A program made the translations under genes and the position numbers. A DNA stretch of 64,000 bases, taken from NCBI RefSeq assembly GCF_036669915.1, contig NC_089316.1, positions 1,218,734-1,282,733 of the forward strand, in the 5' to 3' direction. This document shows positions 10,162 to 21,363 of this stretch, one piece after another. The notes under the pieces are model-generated. The model was not told the origin of the DNA. It saw only the letters and a program-made list of their open reading frames with translations, and did no database searches. How positions within the stretch are numbered: position 1 is the first letter of the stretch; each line of letters begins with the position of its first letter. The DNA is from Pocillopora verrucosa. Lineage: Eukaryota > Cnidaria > Anthozoa > Scleractinia > Pocilloporidae.

Positions 10162-12206
10162 CCACAAACTGAGATAAAGCTTGGACAGATCAGTTTAGGT
10201 AGTAGCACTAAACTGTGCTATTATATATACAGGTATCATCATTTTTAGTCTTTGGAGAGAGTTCGCAAATTGATCAAAGTAAACTCGTGATCAAAGTGAA
10301 CTCGTGGATAAACTGTGAATAATATTATAAGAATAGGCAGTGATTGTACTAAGCTGTCAATTATTCTGTGATTCCAAGATACAGAATCAAGCCATTATCT
10401 CCAAATTGATCCGCTTGATTTAATTAAATATTTCGACCTGATGAAGTTGGCGTGTTTTATGAAGCTACTTGAAGCAAACAAATTCCTATTTACTGACGAT
10501 GGAGACAGCGTTTCCTGTGGCTTGTGGTCACAAAGATCAAACTTGAACAGATCAGGTTAGGTAATAGCACAAAACTTAGCAATTATGTATACGGATACCA
10601 TCATTTTTACTCGTGAGGGAGAGTACGAAAATAATATGTAAGCTCTCCCCAGTCTCATTTGGCCGTGCTAACGCTATGAAATTTCCTCATCGAATTCTCA
10701 TATCCACTATTAAAAAGGGCGAGATTTGCCTCATCTTGCACGATGATATTAGCGTGTTGCGCAGTATTTTTCCGAGCCCCGCAGGGGCGAGGGAAAATAT
10801 GAGCAATGAGCAAAATGTCAGATCATATTATTTGTCAAATCATCGATGGAGATATTTATAATTGCACGATTATTCCATTTTCTATTATTTCGGTGTGACC
10901 CTTGTGTTGCTCAGCTTTCCGTCCGTGCTTTTGCCTTGTTCTACAATGTAATGTCGAGGCATATTTTGTACGTTTCGTTGCCCTTATATGGTAAATGACG
11001 TCATAGTGAATAAGACGCTGAGATCCATGATACAAACTAATCTTTAATACCTATTTCAATACAAGAAATTAGCTGAGTACTCCTCGCATTATTCGATTCT
11101 ACAAGTCTTGCATTAAAGTGCGTCATGCGGTTACGTGATGTTCATTTCCCTTCAGATCAAAATCAAAACACAAACAGATGAAAAAAGTACGCCAGGTAAA
11201 TGGCAAAGGCGTCAATTTTAGTTTTTTGTCAATAACAGGTCTGGACAAGTACTACCTCAACATATCACATTGCAAGCTACGTTCACGTTAAAGTTTTAAT
11301 TTGTGAAATTCTTTGACTGAGCTGGATATCGAATTTGAACCAATCCAAACACTGTTGTAATTTCTAATATGAGGACCTGATCTTACTGACCAAAGCCATT
11401 CTGTGAAACGTAGACTGGAAGAATGACTCGCTTACCTGCCTTCATCACGGTTTTAGTCCTTCATGGTAATATCAGTTTTGATGTATAAGGTGACACTGCA
11501 TTCGCTTTGCTGCCCACCCAATAATATCAAAATATGTTTGAAAAACATTCAAAGAACATTTGCGATGGTGCTTCATGCAGAGTAGTCAGTAAGGTGATTT
11601 CTAAAAACTAAAGTCAATTTTGGTGGCTTAGTTAATGTTTTCAACTCAGCCTTCATTTGCAATTCCTTTTTTGAACTTCGTGCATCGTTTTTCTCCGGAA
11701 CAAAGACAACGTGCGAAAAACTTCAGAGGGAAGTTTCAAGCTTACGGTCATCCCCAAAACATTTTGTCAAAGATACTATATCCATTCCAAGAAAAGTGTC
11801 GAGCTTTCACCCTCATTTAAATCTTATTAGGCAGCCTTAAAAACAAATCAGCTTAGCCTAGAGAGGTAATCTGTCTCAGCGAAATCTAACAAGCTGACGT
11901 CTACGATGAGAGTATTGTCAATAAATATGCAGACGATTTTCTTCCTCCATCTGATTATTCATTTTCCTCTCACTTCTATTTCATACTCACCCCTGCACTA
12001 AAAAGAACATTCGGTCAAAGACCTCCTCTTAAGAAATTTAATCGGTATTGTCTGACAACTGTGTAAGTGATATTTTAAGCTATAGAGTATACACTTAAAC
12101 AGCTCAGCGCTGAGAGGGTAGTTTCATCTTAGCTTGCGTTCTTGAGCTACATCAGTCCCCACCAACGAATTCTTCCTCGGCTGTTTTAAAGATCGCCAAT
12201 ACAGAA
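9958..12206. other. intergenic spacer (type II) between gene A and orphan exon 12207
   Basis: The spacer holds the 3' untranslated/flank block of gene A, then the upstream block (TGACGTCA at 10996-11003) and the promoter-proximal block with the palindrome CTCAGCGCTGAG at 12113-12124. It matches 19119-21363 and 42253-44615. No gene is seen. Confidence 0.65.
10996..11003. promoter_or_regulatory. TGACGTCA, CRE-like palindrome kept in upstream blocks
   Basis: A perfect 8-bp cAMP-response-element core recurs at 156-163, 961-968, 10996-11003, 14169-14176, 20154-20161, 36232-36239, 43587-43594 and 50354-50361, always in the context AAATGACGTCATAG or a near variant. The degraded last block (near 57407) reads TGACATAA. 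It lies about 0.9-1.8 kb before an exon 1. Type I spacers (genes A proximal and D) lack it. Conservation may simply reflect recent duplication, so the regulatory role is a guess. Confidence 0.35.
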
Positions 12207-12486
12207 ATGGATGCAAAGAGGAACGTCCGCACGAAATCTACTGAAAAGATCAGCAGAATTTCTGTGGCTATTTCACTAACTTCTTTGACTCTTGTGACAT
12301 TTTTGTTTATGAGGATCGAGTTTGTGTACAATAATTCGAAAGCGCTGGAAACAAGGCTTGAAAACCGAATTCAGCGGATTGACGATGACCTGAAAACAAA
12401 CATAGAGAGAATAGTGAAGAAGAGGTTACAAATTTATGAAACTGCATCCACAACAAGGAGAAAGGAAAGGCCTGATGTTATCTTTG
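12207..12486 (+). pseudogene. second orphan first exon lacking exons 2-5
   Basis: The 280-bp exon 1 is intact, with ATG, membrane helix, coiled-coil stretch and a G|GTAAGT donor. About 760 bp of intron 1 follow, then near 13245-13248 the sequence passes directly into the block that lies 3' of a unit (compare 10110 onward). Exons 2-5 are absent. The breakpoint differs from that of the 1842 orphan, so two separate deletions or crossovers occurred. The next acceptor in the plus direction is exon 2 of gene B (16402), skipping B's own first exon, and the phase matches. It could be an alternative promoter/first exon for B, or a relic. Confidence 0.7.
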
Positions 12487-15197
12487 GTAAGTCATTATTT
12501 ACGCGTACTTCAGTTGTGTTAGCTATTAATAACCAACACTATACTGCATCACAGCACAAAATGATTTACCGCTAGCTTTCCTTTCAATTCTACAAACAGA
12601 ATAATCATTAGAATTCTACTGCTGTTGATTGTGAAATAAGACAGAGCGAAAATATATCTTAAGTTGTATTTTATTTGTATGTTATCCTTCTGCCAAGGGT
12701 ATTTTTGGAAAAGGTCAAACTCAACTGACGCTTAAAATTTGAATACTTTCTTTTTTCACAAGCTTTATGCGAAAGAACACGCTTAAGGTAATCAACAAGT
12801 GAACGTTTTCGTTATTGTGTCGCTTTACTCTGGAAACTTTATGGTTATCGAAAACATCTGCATTCACATTACGGTAATGTAGGGTGACATGCATTCGTGC
12901 GTCAGGCCACCAAAGAATGCAGATTGGATCAGGTAACATTTTGTTGAAGCAAATCGAAATTATGACTCCTACTGTTTTAACATTCTGAAACACAGCAGTA
13001 TACATTCTCATTCTCTCAGACTAATGTGTTTGATCACCGCCAATTTTTAGCACCAAAATTTAGAAGACAGTAAAATTGCTAACTATATTTCGGCGAACAG
13101 CCCGATGCTCAATGAACTTACTTGAAATCTCTCAGCTGACAAGTCTAAAGACTAAAGGCAGCTTCAGACAGTCTTCGGGCTATTTTTTAACAAAATTTAT
13201 TATAGGTTCCTTTTTATGAATTGTTTATTTTTGTTCTGTTCTGTTCCAACAATCGAAGCAGACTTTTCTGTCTGGGTTGCCTGTGGGCTAAGGCCACAAA
13301 CTGAGATAAAGCTTGGACAGATCAGTTTAGGTAGTAGCACTAAACTGTGCTATTATATATACAGGTATCATCATTTTTAGTCTTTGGAGAGAGTTCGCAA
13401 ATTGATCAAAGTAAACTCGTGATCAAAGTGAACTCGTGGATAAACTGTGAAGAATATTATAAGAATAGGCAGTGATTGTACTAAGCTGTCAATTATTCTG
13501 TGATTCCAAGATACAGAATCAAGCCATTATCTCCAAATTGATCCGCTTGATTTAATTAAATATTTCGACCTGATGAAGTTGGCGTGTTTTATGAAGCTAC
13601 TTGGAGCAAACAAATTCCTATTTACTGACGATGGAGACAGCATTTCCTGTGGCTTGTGGTCACAAAGATCAAACTTGAACAGATCAGGTTAGGTAATAGC
13701 ACAAAACATCATATTTAGTCGTATGCGGAGAGTACGAAAATAATGTGTAAGCTCTCCCCAGTCTCATTTGGCCGTGCTAACGCTATGAAATTTGCTCATC
13801 GAATTCCTATATCCACAAGTAAAAAAGGGCGAGATTTGTGTCTACTTTGCTATTAGAGGTACAATAAAATCGCACGAAGAGGATAGTTTGATTCCAATTG
13901 AATATTTCTTGCACGATGATATTAGCGTGTTGCGCAGTATTTTTCCGAGCCCCGTAGGGTCGAGGGAAAATATGAGTAATGGAAAAAATGTCAGTTCGTA
14001 TTATTTGTCAAATCATCGATGGAGATATTTATTATTGCACGATTATTCCATTTTCTATTATTTCGGTGTAACCTTTGTGTTGCTCAGTTTTCCGTCCGTG
14101 CTTTTGCCTTGTTCTACAATGTAATGTCGTGGCATATTTTGTACGTTCCGTTGCCCTTATATGGTGAATGACGTCATAGTGAATAAGATGCTGAGATCCA
14201 TTATACATTATACATTAAATGGCAAAGGCGTCAATTTGAGTTTTTGTCAGTAACAGGTCTGGGCAAGTACTACTTTAACATATCACATTGCAAACTACGT
14301 TCACGTTAAGGTTTTTATTTGTGAAATTCTTTGCTTGAGCTGGATGTCGAATTTGACCTAATCCAAACACTGTTCTAAGTTCTAATATAGGGACCTGATC
14401 TTACTGACCAAAGCCATTCTGTGAGACATAGGCTGGAAGAATGACTCACTTACATGCCTTCATCATAGTTTTAGTCCTAACACTGTATTCCCCGTGCTGC
14501 CCACCAGAAATATCAAAATATGTTTGAAAAACATTCAAAGAACATTTGCGATAGTGCTCCGTGTAGAGAAGTCTATAAGGTGATTTCTAAAAACTTGACT
14601 CAAATTTGATGGTTTAGTTAATATTTTCAAATCAGCCTGCATTTGCAATTCCTTTTTTGAACTTCGTGCATCGTTATTCTCCGGAACAAAGACAACGTGC
14701 GAAAAACTTCAGAGGGAATTTTCAAGCTTACGGTCATCCCCAAAACATTTTCTCGAAGATATTATATTCATTCCAAGACAAGTGTTGAGCTCTCAGCCTC
14801 ATTTAACTCTAATTACGCAGCTTTAATGATAAATCAGCCTAGCTTCAAGAGGTAATCTGTCTCAGCGAAATTTAATAAGCTGACGTCTACGATGGGAGTA
14901 TTGTCAATGAGTATGCAGACTTTTTTTTTCCTCCATCTGATTATTCATTTTCCTTTCACTTCTATTTCATACTCACCCCTGCACTAAAGAGAACATTCGG
15001 TCAAAGACCTCCTCTTAGGAAATTTAATCTGTATTGTCTGACAACTGAGTAAGTGATATTTTAAGCTATTGGGAGTACACTTAAACAGCTCAGCGCTGAG
15101 AGGGTAGTTTCATCTTAACTTGCGTTTTTGAGCTACATCAGTCCCCGCCAACGAACTATATTCTTCCTCGGCTGTTTTAAAGATCGCCAATACAGAA
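12487..15197. other. intron-1 remnant, recombination junction and spacer before gene B
   Basis: Bases 12487 to about 13245 are intron-1 sequence. From 13248 the 3'-flank block begins and runs through an upstream block (TGACGTCA 14169-14176) to the palindrome CTCAGCGCTGAG at 15089-15100. From about 13245 the order matches the other type II spacers. No coding region is seen besides the orphan exon upstream. Confidence 0.65.
15089..15100. promoter_or_regulatory. CTCAGCGCTGAG palindrome about 100 bp before the ATG
   Basis: A perfect 12-bp inverted repeat occurs at 1733-1744, 12113-12124, 15089-15100, 37951-37962 and 44507-44518, 94-109 bp before the start codon. It is altered before A, C, D and G. 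It sits in the most conserved stretch upstream of exon 1 and could be a protein-binding site or lie in the 5' untranslated region. No TATA box is obvious. Confidence 0.35.
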
Positions 15198-18100
15198 ATG
15201 GATTCAAAGAGAAACGTCCGCACGAAATCTGCTGAAAAGATCAGTAGAATTCCCTTGGCAATTTCAGTGACTTCTTTGACTCTTGTGACATTGTTGTTGT
15301 TGATGAGGATCGAGTTTGTGTACAACAATTCGAAAGCGCTGGAAATAAGGCTTCAAAACCGAATTCAGCGGATTGAGGATGACCTGAAAACTAACATAGA
15401 GAGAATAGTGAAGAGGAGGTTACAAATTTATGAGACTGCATCCACAACAAGGAGAAAGGAAAGGCCTGATGTTATCTTTGGTGAGTCATTGGTTACACGT
15501 ACATCAGTTATGTTAGCTTTTAATAATCAACACTATAATATACAGCATCACAGCACAAAATGATTTTATCGTTAGTTTGCCTCTCAATTCTATAAACAGA
15601 ATACTCGCTATATGAGTATACAGAACGAAAATCTGTCTTAAGTTGTATTTTATTTGTTATCCTTCTGCCAAGGGTATTTTTGGAAAAGGTCAAACTCAAC
15701 TGACGCTTAAAATCTGAATTATTTTCTCTTTTCACAAGCTTTATGCGAAAGAACACGCGGAAGGTAATCAGCAAGTGAACATGTTATTGTTTTGCTTTAC
15801 TCAAGAAACTGTATGGTTATCGAAAACATCTGCTTTCACATTACGGTAGTGTAGCGTGACATACATTCGTGTATCATACCACTGAAGAATGCAGATTGGA
15901 TCACGTAACATTTTGTTGAACCAAACCGAAGTTATAACTCCTATTGTTTTAACTTCCTGAAACACAACAGTATACATTCTCATTCTCTTGGACTAACGTG
16001 TCTGATCACCACCATTTTTTGGTACCGAAATTTTGACGACAGTAGAACTGTTAACTTTATTTAGCGAATAGGACGTTTTTGGCAAATAGCCCGATGGTCA
16101 ATTAACTTACCCGAAACTCTCACCTGAAAAGTCTCGTGACTAAAGGCAGCTTCAGACAGCCCTCGGGCTATTTTTGAACAAAATTTATAGAAGTTTTTTG
16201 TTATTTATTTTTGCGCCAGTTTTATGAGCATATGAATGTTATAACATTTGCATATTTCTCTTTTGTCTTCATTTTCTCATTTTTTCTCATCACCGCAAAC
16301 ATCGATTGATAAACGACTACATCAATTTTGCTTATTCTTTCGCACTTTAAAATGCATTTCATTGATCCCATAATGAATATTTGTTATCGTAACTTCTGCA
16401 GGTTTTGAAAGCAATGTAAGAAGTGTGTCATCAGTTATCCGTGATCATAAAAGAGAGAGAAGAAATGTTGCTGCGGGAACAATAACTCTGCAGCAAGTCC
16501 GCCAGGAAATTAACAACAAGCTCAATCAATCCTGCAGTATTAACAACAAGATTTGTCAGACAGGACCTCCAGGTCCTCCAGGTGCCCACGGATATCCAGG
16601 GTACAAAGGAGAAAAAGGAGCCACGGGGAAAACCGGCTCACGAGGCCCTTCGGGTCCAATCGGGGCTCCAGGCGTGAGTGGCAAAAGAGGACCTGTGGGA
16701 CCTCAAGGAGTAAAAGGCGACAAGGGCGACAAAGGGTCCGTTGGAGCGCACGGGATGAGAGGAGAGACCGGAACGAAGGGTCGTCAAGGACAACAAGGAT
16801 CTATTGGCTTAAAAGGAAGCAAAGGCAGCAAAGGATTGGTTGGTATTCAGGGACCAAAGGGAGAATGTGTTGTTCCACTGAAGATCAGTGTATATCCAGT
16901 ATCTCAGGAAGTCTTTGTGAACGAGCCTGTAATATTTTACTGTTGGGTTCAAGGCCATCTGTCGTCCAAGATGGGTCGTACATGTGTACAGCTCACACCA
17001 GTTTGGGAATGTTCCGAATATTAAGCAGATTGCATGTGAAAGGTAGGGTCTCTCAATTTTGAGCGATTTTCAGCTTTTGCATTCAGTTACAGAATAGGTA
17101 ACGCTCCTAATATAATCATCATGGTTATTCAGGTCTTTGAATCAAGACTTTTCTACAACCAAAAAAAAAATAAACTGAATATAACTTTTTAAGATCTTCA
17201 CCAAGCTTGTTTTGTGCCTGTTAAATTATTTTTTTTCTTTCTTCAGAGCCACCTAAATTTACCAACAGGCCCCCTACAGTAGTCAATATATTGCTAGGAT
17301 CTAATGTAACCCTCTGCTGCGAGGCCTCAGGTTCTCCTCGTCCAAACGTGGAATGGTTCCAGGCCCAAAAGTCTTCTGTCTCATTTCCTGTTTTTCAGGA
17401 AGATGGATGTCTTCTAATTAAAATGGTTAAAGAAGACGTAGATTTCATCTGCCGGGCTAAAAACAGCTTCGGATTGGCAGAGACATCAACGACAGTGATT
17501 GCAGAAATTTTGAGAGGTATTATTTATTACTTTTGCTGCAAGGCTTTGAAATATGTAGCTGGAAGGTAGTGTCACTTGTCTTAATAGCGCGATATCTTTA
17601 TTAAATGGGTCCAACATTTAAAAAATATCCCAAAACCGCACTTGGTTAGCTCATGGTGTAGAGCGCCGGACTGCCATGCGAAAGGTCGAGGGTTCCACAC
17701 TCGGGATCTTAAAATAACTGAGGCGAATATGCTGCCACTACCTTGACATCTGCAAGTAGTTAAACATCGTTGTTTTCTCGGATAAAGACGATAAAATCTT
17801 ACATCTCTCTTTACTAGTTAGCAGGGTACGTTAAAGAACCCACGCACTTCTCGCAAAGAGTAGCGAACATATCTCCCGGTGTTGTGTTCTGGCCTTGTTA
17901 TTGTTTATACAGGCCCTATTTAATAAGCTTTAAAGCTGAACTGGGCCAACAAGTCTAAGTATCGCAAATAAATAAATTAATATAGTAAAAAAATAGATAA
18001 TGCTATTAATGCTGCTATTTGTGCTAATTCGCTCCCTTCCAAATTTAGCGATTAAAACAGGCTGTAATATCTTTCTTTTTCAGGTTTGGAGCAATCAGTA

Positions 18101-19118
18101 ATACTTACAAACAATATTCATTACCTGCGCACTTTAAGTTTTTGGTTAGGATCTGTTGTGCAGAGCCAGTCCTCTTACTGGAAGCGCTGCTGGCGAGCAT
18201 CAGTGGATGGTTGGGCCAGCACTACCTTCCACTCAAAGTGTGACAACAAAGGGCCTACAGTGACCATTATCCGCGTGGGAAAATACATCTTTGGTGGATA
18301 CACCAGCACATCATGGGGTAAGCGAATCATTAAATGCTTTCACTTCATTTTTTTTACTCAATGAAACATGCGTCCACTTTTTAACATTTGAAACCACACG
18401 CGGTTAATTCTTTTCAAGAACTCATGTAAGCGACTTAAAGTCTGTCTGAACCTGAAAAGAAACTCTGGCATAAAGTTTCTGTTGTCTGATTATCTGATTG
18501 GAATTAAATTTTGACACAAGATCATACTCCATTAGGAAAAGCTGTTCTCTGTATTTACGCAATAACTTCTTCTACCATAGAGAAAGGTTTAACTCAAAAG
18601 GGAGTGGAAAATGTATTCAATAGCTTTTCGTTTTATTGTTGTTGTTTACTAAAATACGCTCGTAAACGCCATTTCTCTATCGTTTTAAATGTTCTTCTGG
18701 CCAAGTGTTACAAATATTCACCTTCATCTCAGTTTACTGAAATAGTTTGTGACTCTTTTTTTCCATTTGTTTATTAGTTTCCAGCTGTGGATACCAGTAC
18801 AGTTCAAAGGCCTTTTTGTTTTCATTGGTTAACAAGCCAGCCTGGGCACCAGTGAAACTGTCTCAAACAGGAAAGTATAGTTCTTATCGCGAGTCCATAT
18901 ACAGCTGTCCATCAATTGGACCCAACTTTGGTGGAGGATACGATATTTACATTAGCAACTACGCCTCATCCAACACAAATTCCTACTCAAACCTTGGACA
19001 CACCTACAGTCCACCATCTGGCCACAGTTATTTCAGCTCCTTCACCAAATCATTCCTGGCTGGAAGTTACTATTTTCAACCTGATGAAATTGAAGTGTTT
19101 TATGAAAGTACGAAGTGA
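15198..19118 (+). pseudogene. gene B: collagen-Ig-Ig-TLDc copy broken by an 88-bp deletion
   Basis: Exons are 15198-15480, 16402-17042, 17247-17516, 18084-18317 and 18778-19118. Exon 1 has one extra Leu codon in the membrane helix. Exon 2 is 641 bp instead of 729. Compared with gene A, 88 bp are missing after the codons for HLSSK in the first Ig domain (junction near 16970-16975), removing the core Trp and shifting the frame. Translation then stops at 17022-17024, giving a predicted 301-residue product that keeps the anchor, furin-like site and complete collagen stretch but only the start of the Ig domain. Exons 3-5 remain open and their splice sites are intact, so the break looks recent. The mRNA would be a candidate for nonsense-mediated decay. 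A short membrane collagen stalk that could join trimers is the alternative, and this is speculation. Confidence 0.8.
17635..18002 (+). repeat. tRNA-derived SINE in intron 3 of gene B
   Basis: This is the orthologous copy of the element in gene A. The head contains TTAGCTCATGGTGTAGAGCG and GGTCGAGGGTTCCACAC, and the tail is AAATAAATAAATTAATATAG. It is nearly identical to the copy in A. Confidence 0.7.
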
Positions 19119-19322
19119 AGTAGCGATGACATTCAAAACTCCTCTTTACACCTATTTACCAACAATCGAAGCAGACTTTTCTGTCTGGGTTGCCTGTGGG
19201 CTAAGTTGAAGTGTTTTATGAAAGTACGAAGTGAAGTAGCGATGACATTCAAAACTCCTCTTTACACCTATTTACCAACAATCGAAGCAGACTTTTCTGT
19301 CTGGGTTGCCTGTGGACTTAGG
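19091..19322 (+). repeat. two tandem 116-bp repeats across the stop codon of gene B
   Basis: Units start at 19091 and 19207. They have the same phase and content as the repeat at the end of gene A. Confidence 0.85.
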
Positions 19323-21363
19323 CTACAAACTGAGATAAAGCTTGGACAGATCAGTTTAGGTAGTAGCACTAAACTGTGCTATTATATATACAGGTATCAT
19401 CATTTTTAGTCTTTGGAGAGAGTTCGCAAATTGATCAAAGTAAACTCGTGATCAAAGTGAACTCGTGGATAAACTGTGAAGAATATTATAAGAATAGGCA
19501 GTGATTGTACTAAGCTGTCAATTATTCTGTGATTCCAAGATACAGAATCAAGCCATTATCTCCAAATTGATCCGCTTTATTTAACATTTATTTCGACCTG
19601 ATGAAGTTGACGTGTTTTATGAAGCTACTTGAAGCAAACAAATTCCTATTTACTGACCATGGAGACAGCGTTTCCAGTGGCTTGTGGCCACAAAGATCAA
19701 ACTTGAACAGATCAGGCTAGGTAATAGCACAAAACTTATCAATTACGTATACGGATACCATCATTTTTACTCGTAGGGGAGAGTACGAAAATAATATGTA
19801 AGCTCTCCTCAGTCTCATTTGGCCGTGCTAACGCTATGAAATTTGCTCATCGAATTCTCATATCCACTATTAAAAAGGGTGAGATTTGGCTCATCTTTCA
19901 CGATGATATTACCGTGTTGCGCAGTATTTTTCGAGCCTTGTAAGGCGAGGGAAAATATGAGCAATGGGCAAAATGTCAGATCGTATTATTTGTCAAATCA
20001 TCGATGGAGATATTTACTATTGCACGATTATTCCATTTTCTATTATTTCGGTGTGACCTTTGTGTTTCTCAGCTTTCAGTCCGTGCTTTTGCCTTGTTCT
20101 ACAATGTAATGTCGGGGCATATTTTGTACGTTCCGTTGCCCTTATATGGTAAATGACGTCATAGTGACTAAGATGCTGAGATTCATTATACAAACTAATA
20201 TTTAATACCCATCTCAATACAAGAAATTACCTGAGTACTCCTCACATTATTCGATTCTACGAAGCTTGCATTAAAGTGCGTCATGCAGTTACGTGATGTT
20301 CATTTCCCTTCAGACCAAAATCAAACACAAACAGATGAAAAACGTACGCCAGGTAAATGGCAAAGGCGTCAATTTGAGTTTTTGTCAACAACACGTCTGG
20401 GCAAGTACTACCTCAACATATCACATTGCGAACTACGTTCACGTTAAGGTTTTAATTTGTGAAATTCTTTGCTTGAGCTGGATATCGAATTTGAACCAAT
20501 CCAAACACTGTTGTAATTTCTAATATGAGGACCTGATCTTACTGACCAAAGCCATTCTGTGAGACATAGACTGGTAGAATGACTCGCTTACCAGCCTTCA
20601 TCACAGTTTTAGTTCTTCATGGAAATATCTGTTTTGAGGTATAAGGTGACACTGTATTCGCTTTGCTGCCTACCCAGTAATATCAAAATATGTTTCAAAA
20701 ACATTCAAAGAACGTGTAGAGTAGTCTGTTAGGTGATTTCTAAAAACTTGACTCAAATTTGATGGTTTAGCTAATATTTTCAACTTAGCCTTCATTTGCG
20801 ATTCCTTTTTTGAATTTCTTGCATCGTTTTTCTCCGAAACAAAGCCAACGTGCGAAAAACTTCAGAGCGAAGCTTCAAGCTTTAGGTCATCCCCAAAACA
20901 ATTTGTCGAAGATATTATATTCATTCCAAGACAAGTGTTGAGCTCTCAGCCTCATTTAACTCTTATTACGCAGCCTTAATAATAAATTAGCCTAGCTTCA
21001 AGAGGTAATCTGTCTCAGCGATATTTAATAAGCTGACATCTACGATGGGAGTATTGTCAACGAGTATGCAGACGTTTTTCTTCCTCCAACTGATTATTCA
21101 TTTTCCTTTCACTTTTATTTCACTTTTATTTCATTACTCACCCCTGCACTAAAAAAAACATTCGGTTAAAGACCTCCTCTTAAGAAATTTAATCTGTATT
21201 GTCTGACAACTGTGTAAGTGATATTTTAAGCTATTGGAAATTCACTGAAACAGCTGAGCGCTGAGAGGGTAGTTTCATCTTCACTTGCGTTTTTGAGCTA
21301 CATCAGTCCCCGCCAAAGAACATATATTCTTCCTCGGCTGTTTTAAAGATCGCCAATACAGAA
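19119..21363. other. intergenic spacer (type II) before gene C
   Basis: The spacer holds the 3' flank of B, the upstream block with TGACGTCA at 20154-20161, then the promoter-proximal block. The palindrome is imperfect here (GAGCGCTGAG near 21257). No gene is seen. Confidence 0.6.
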
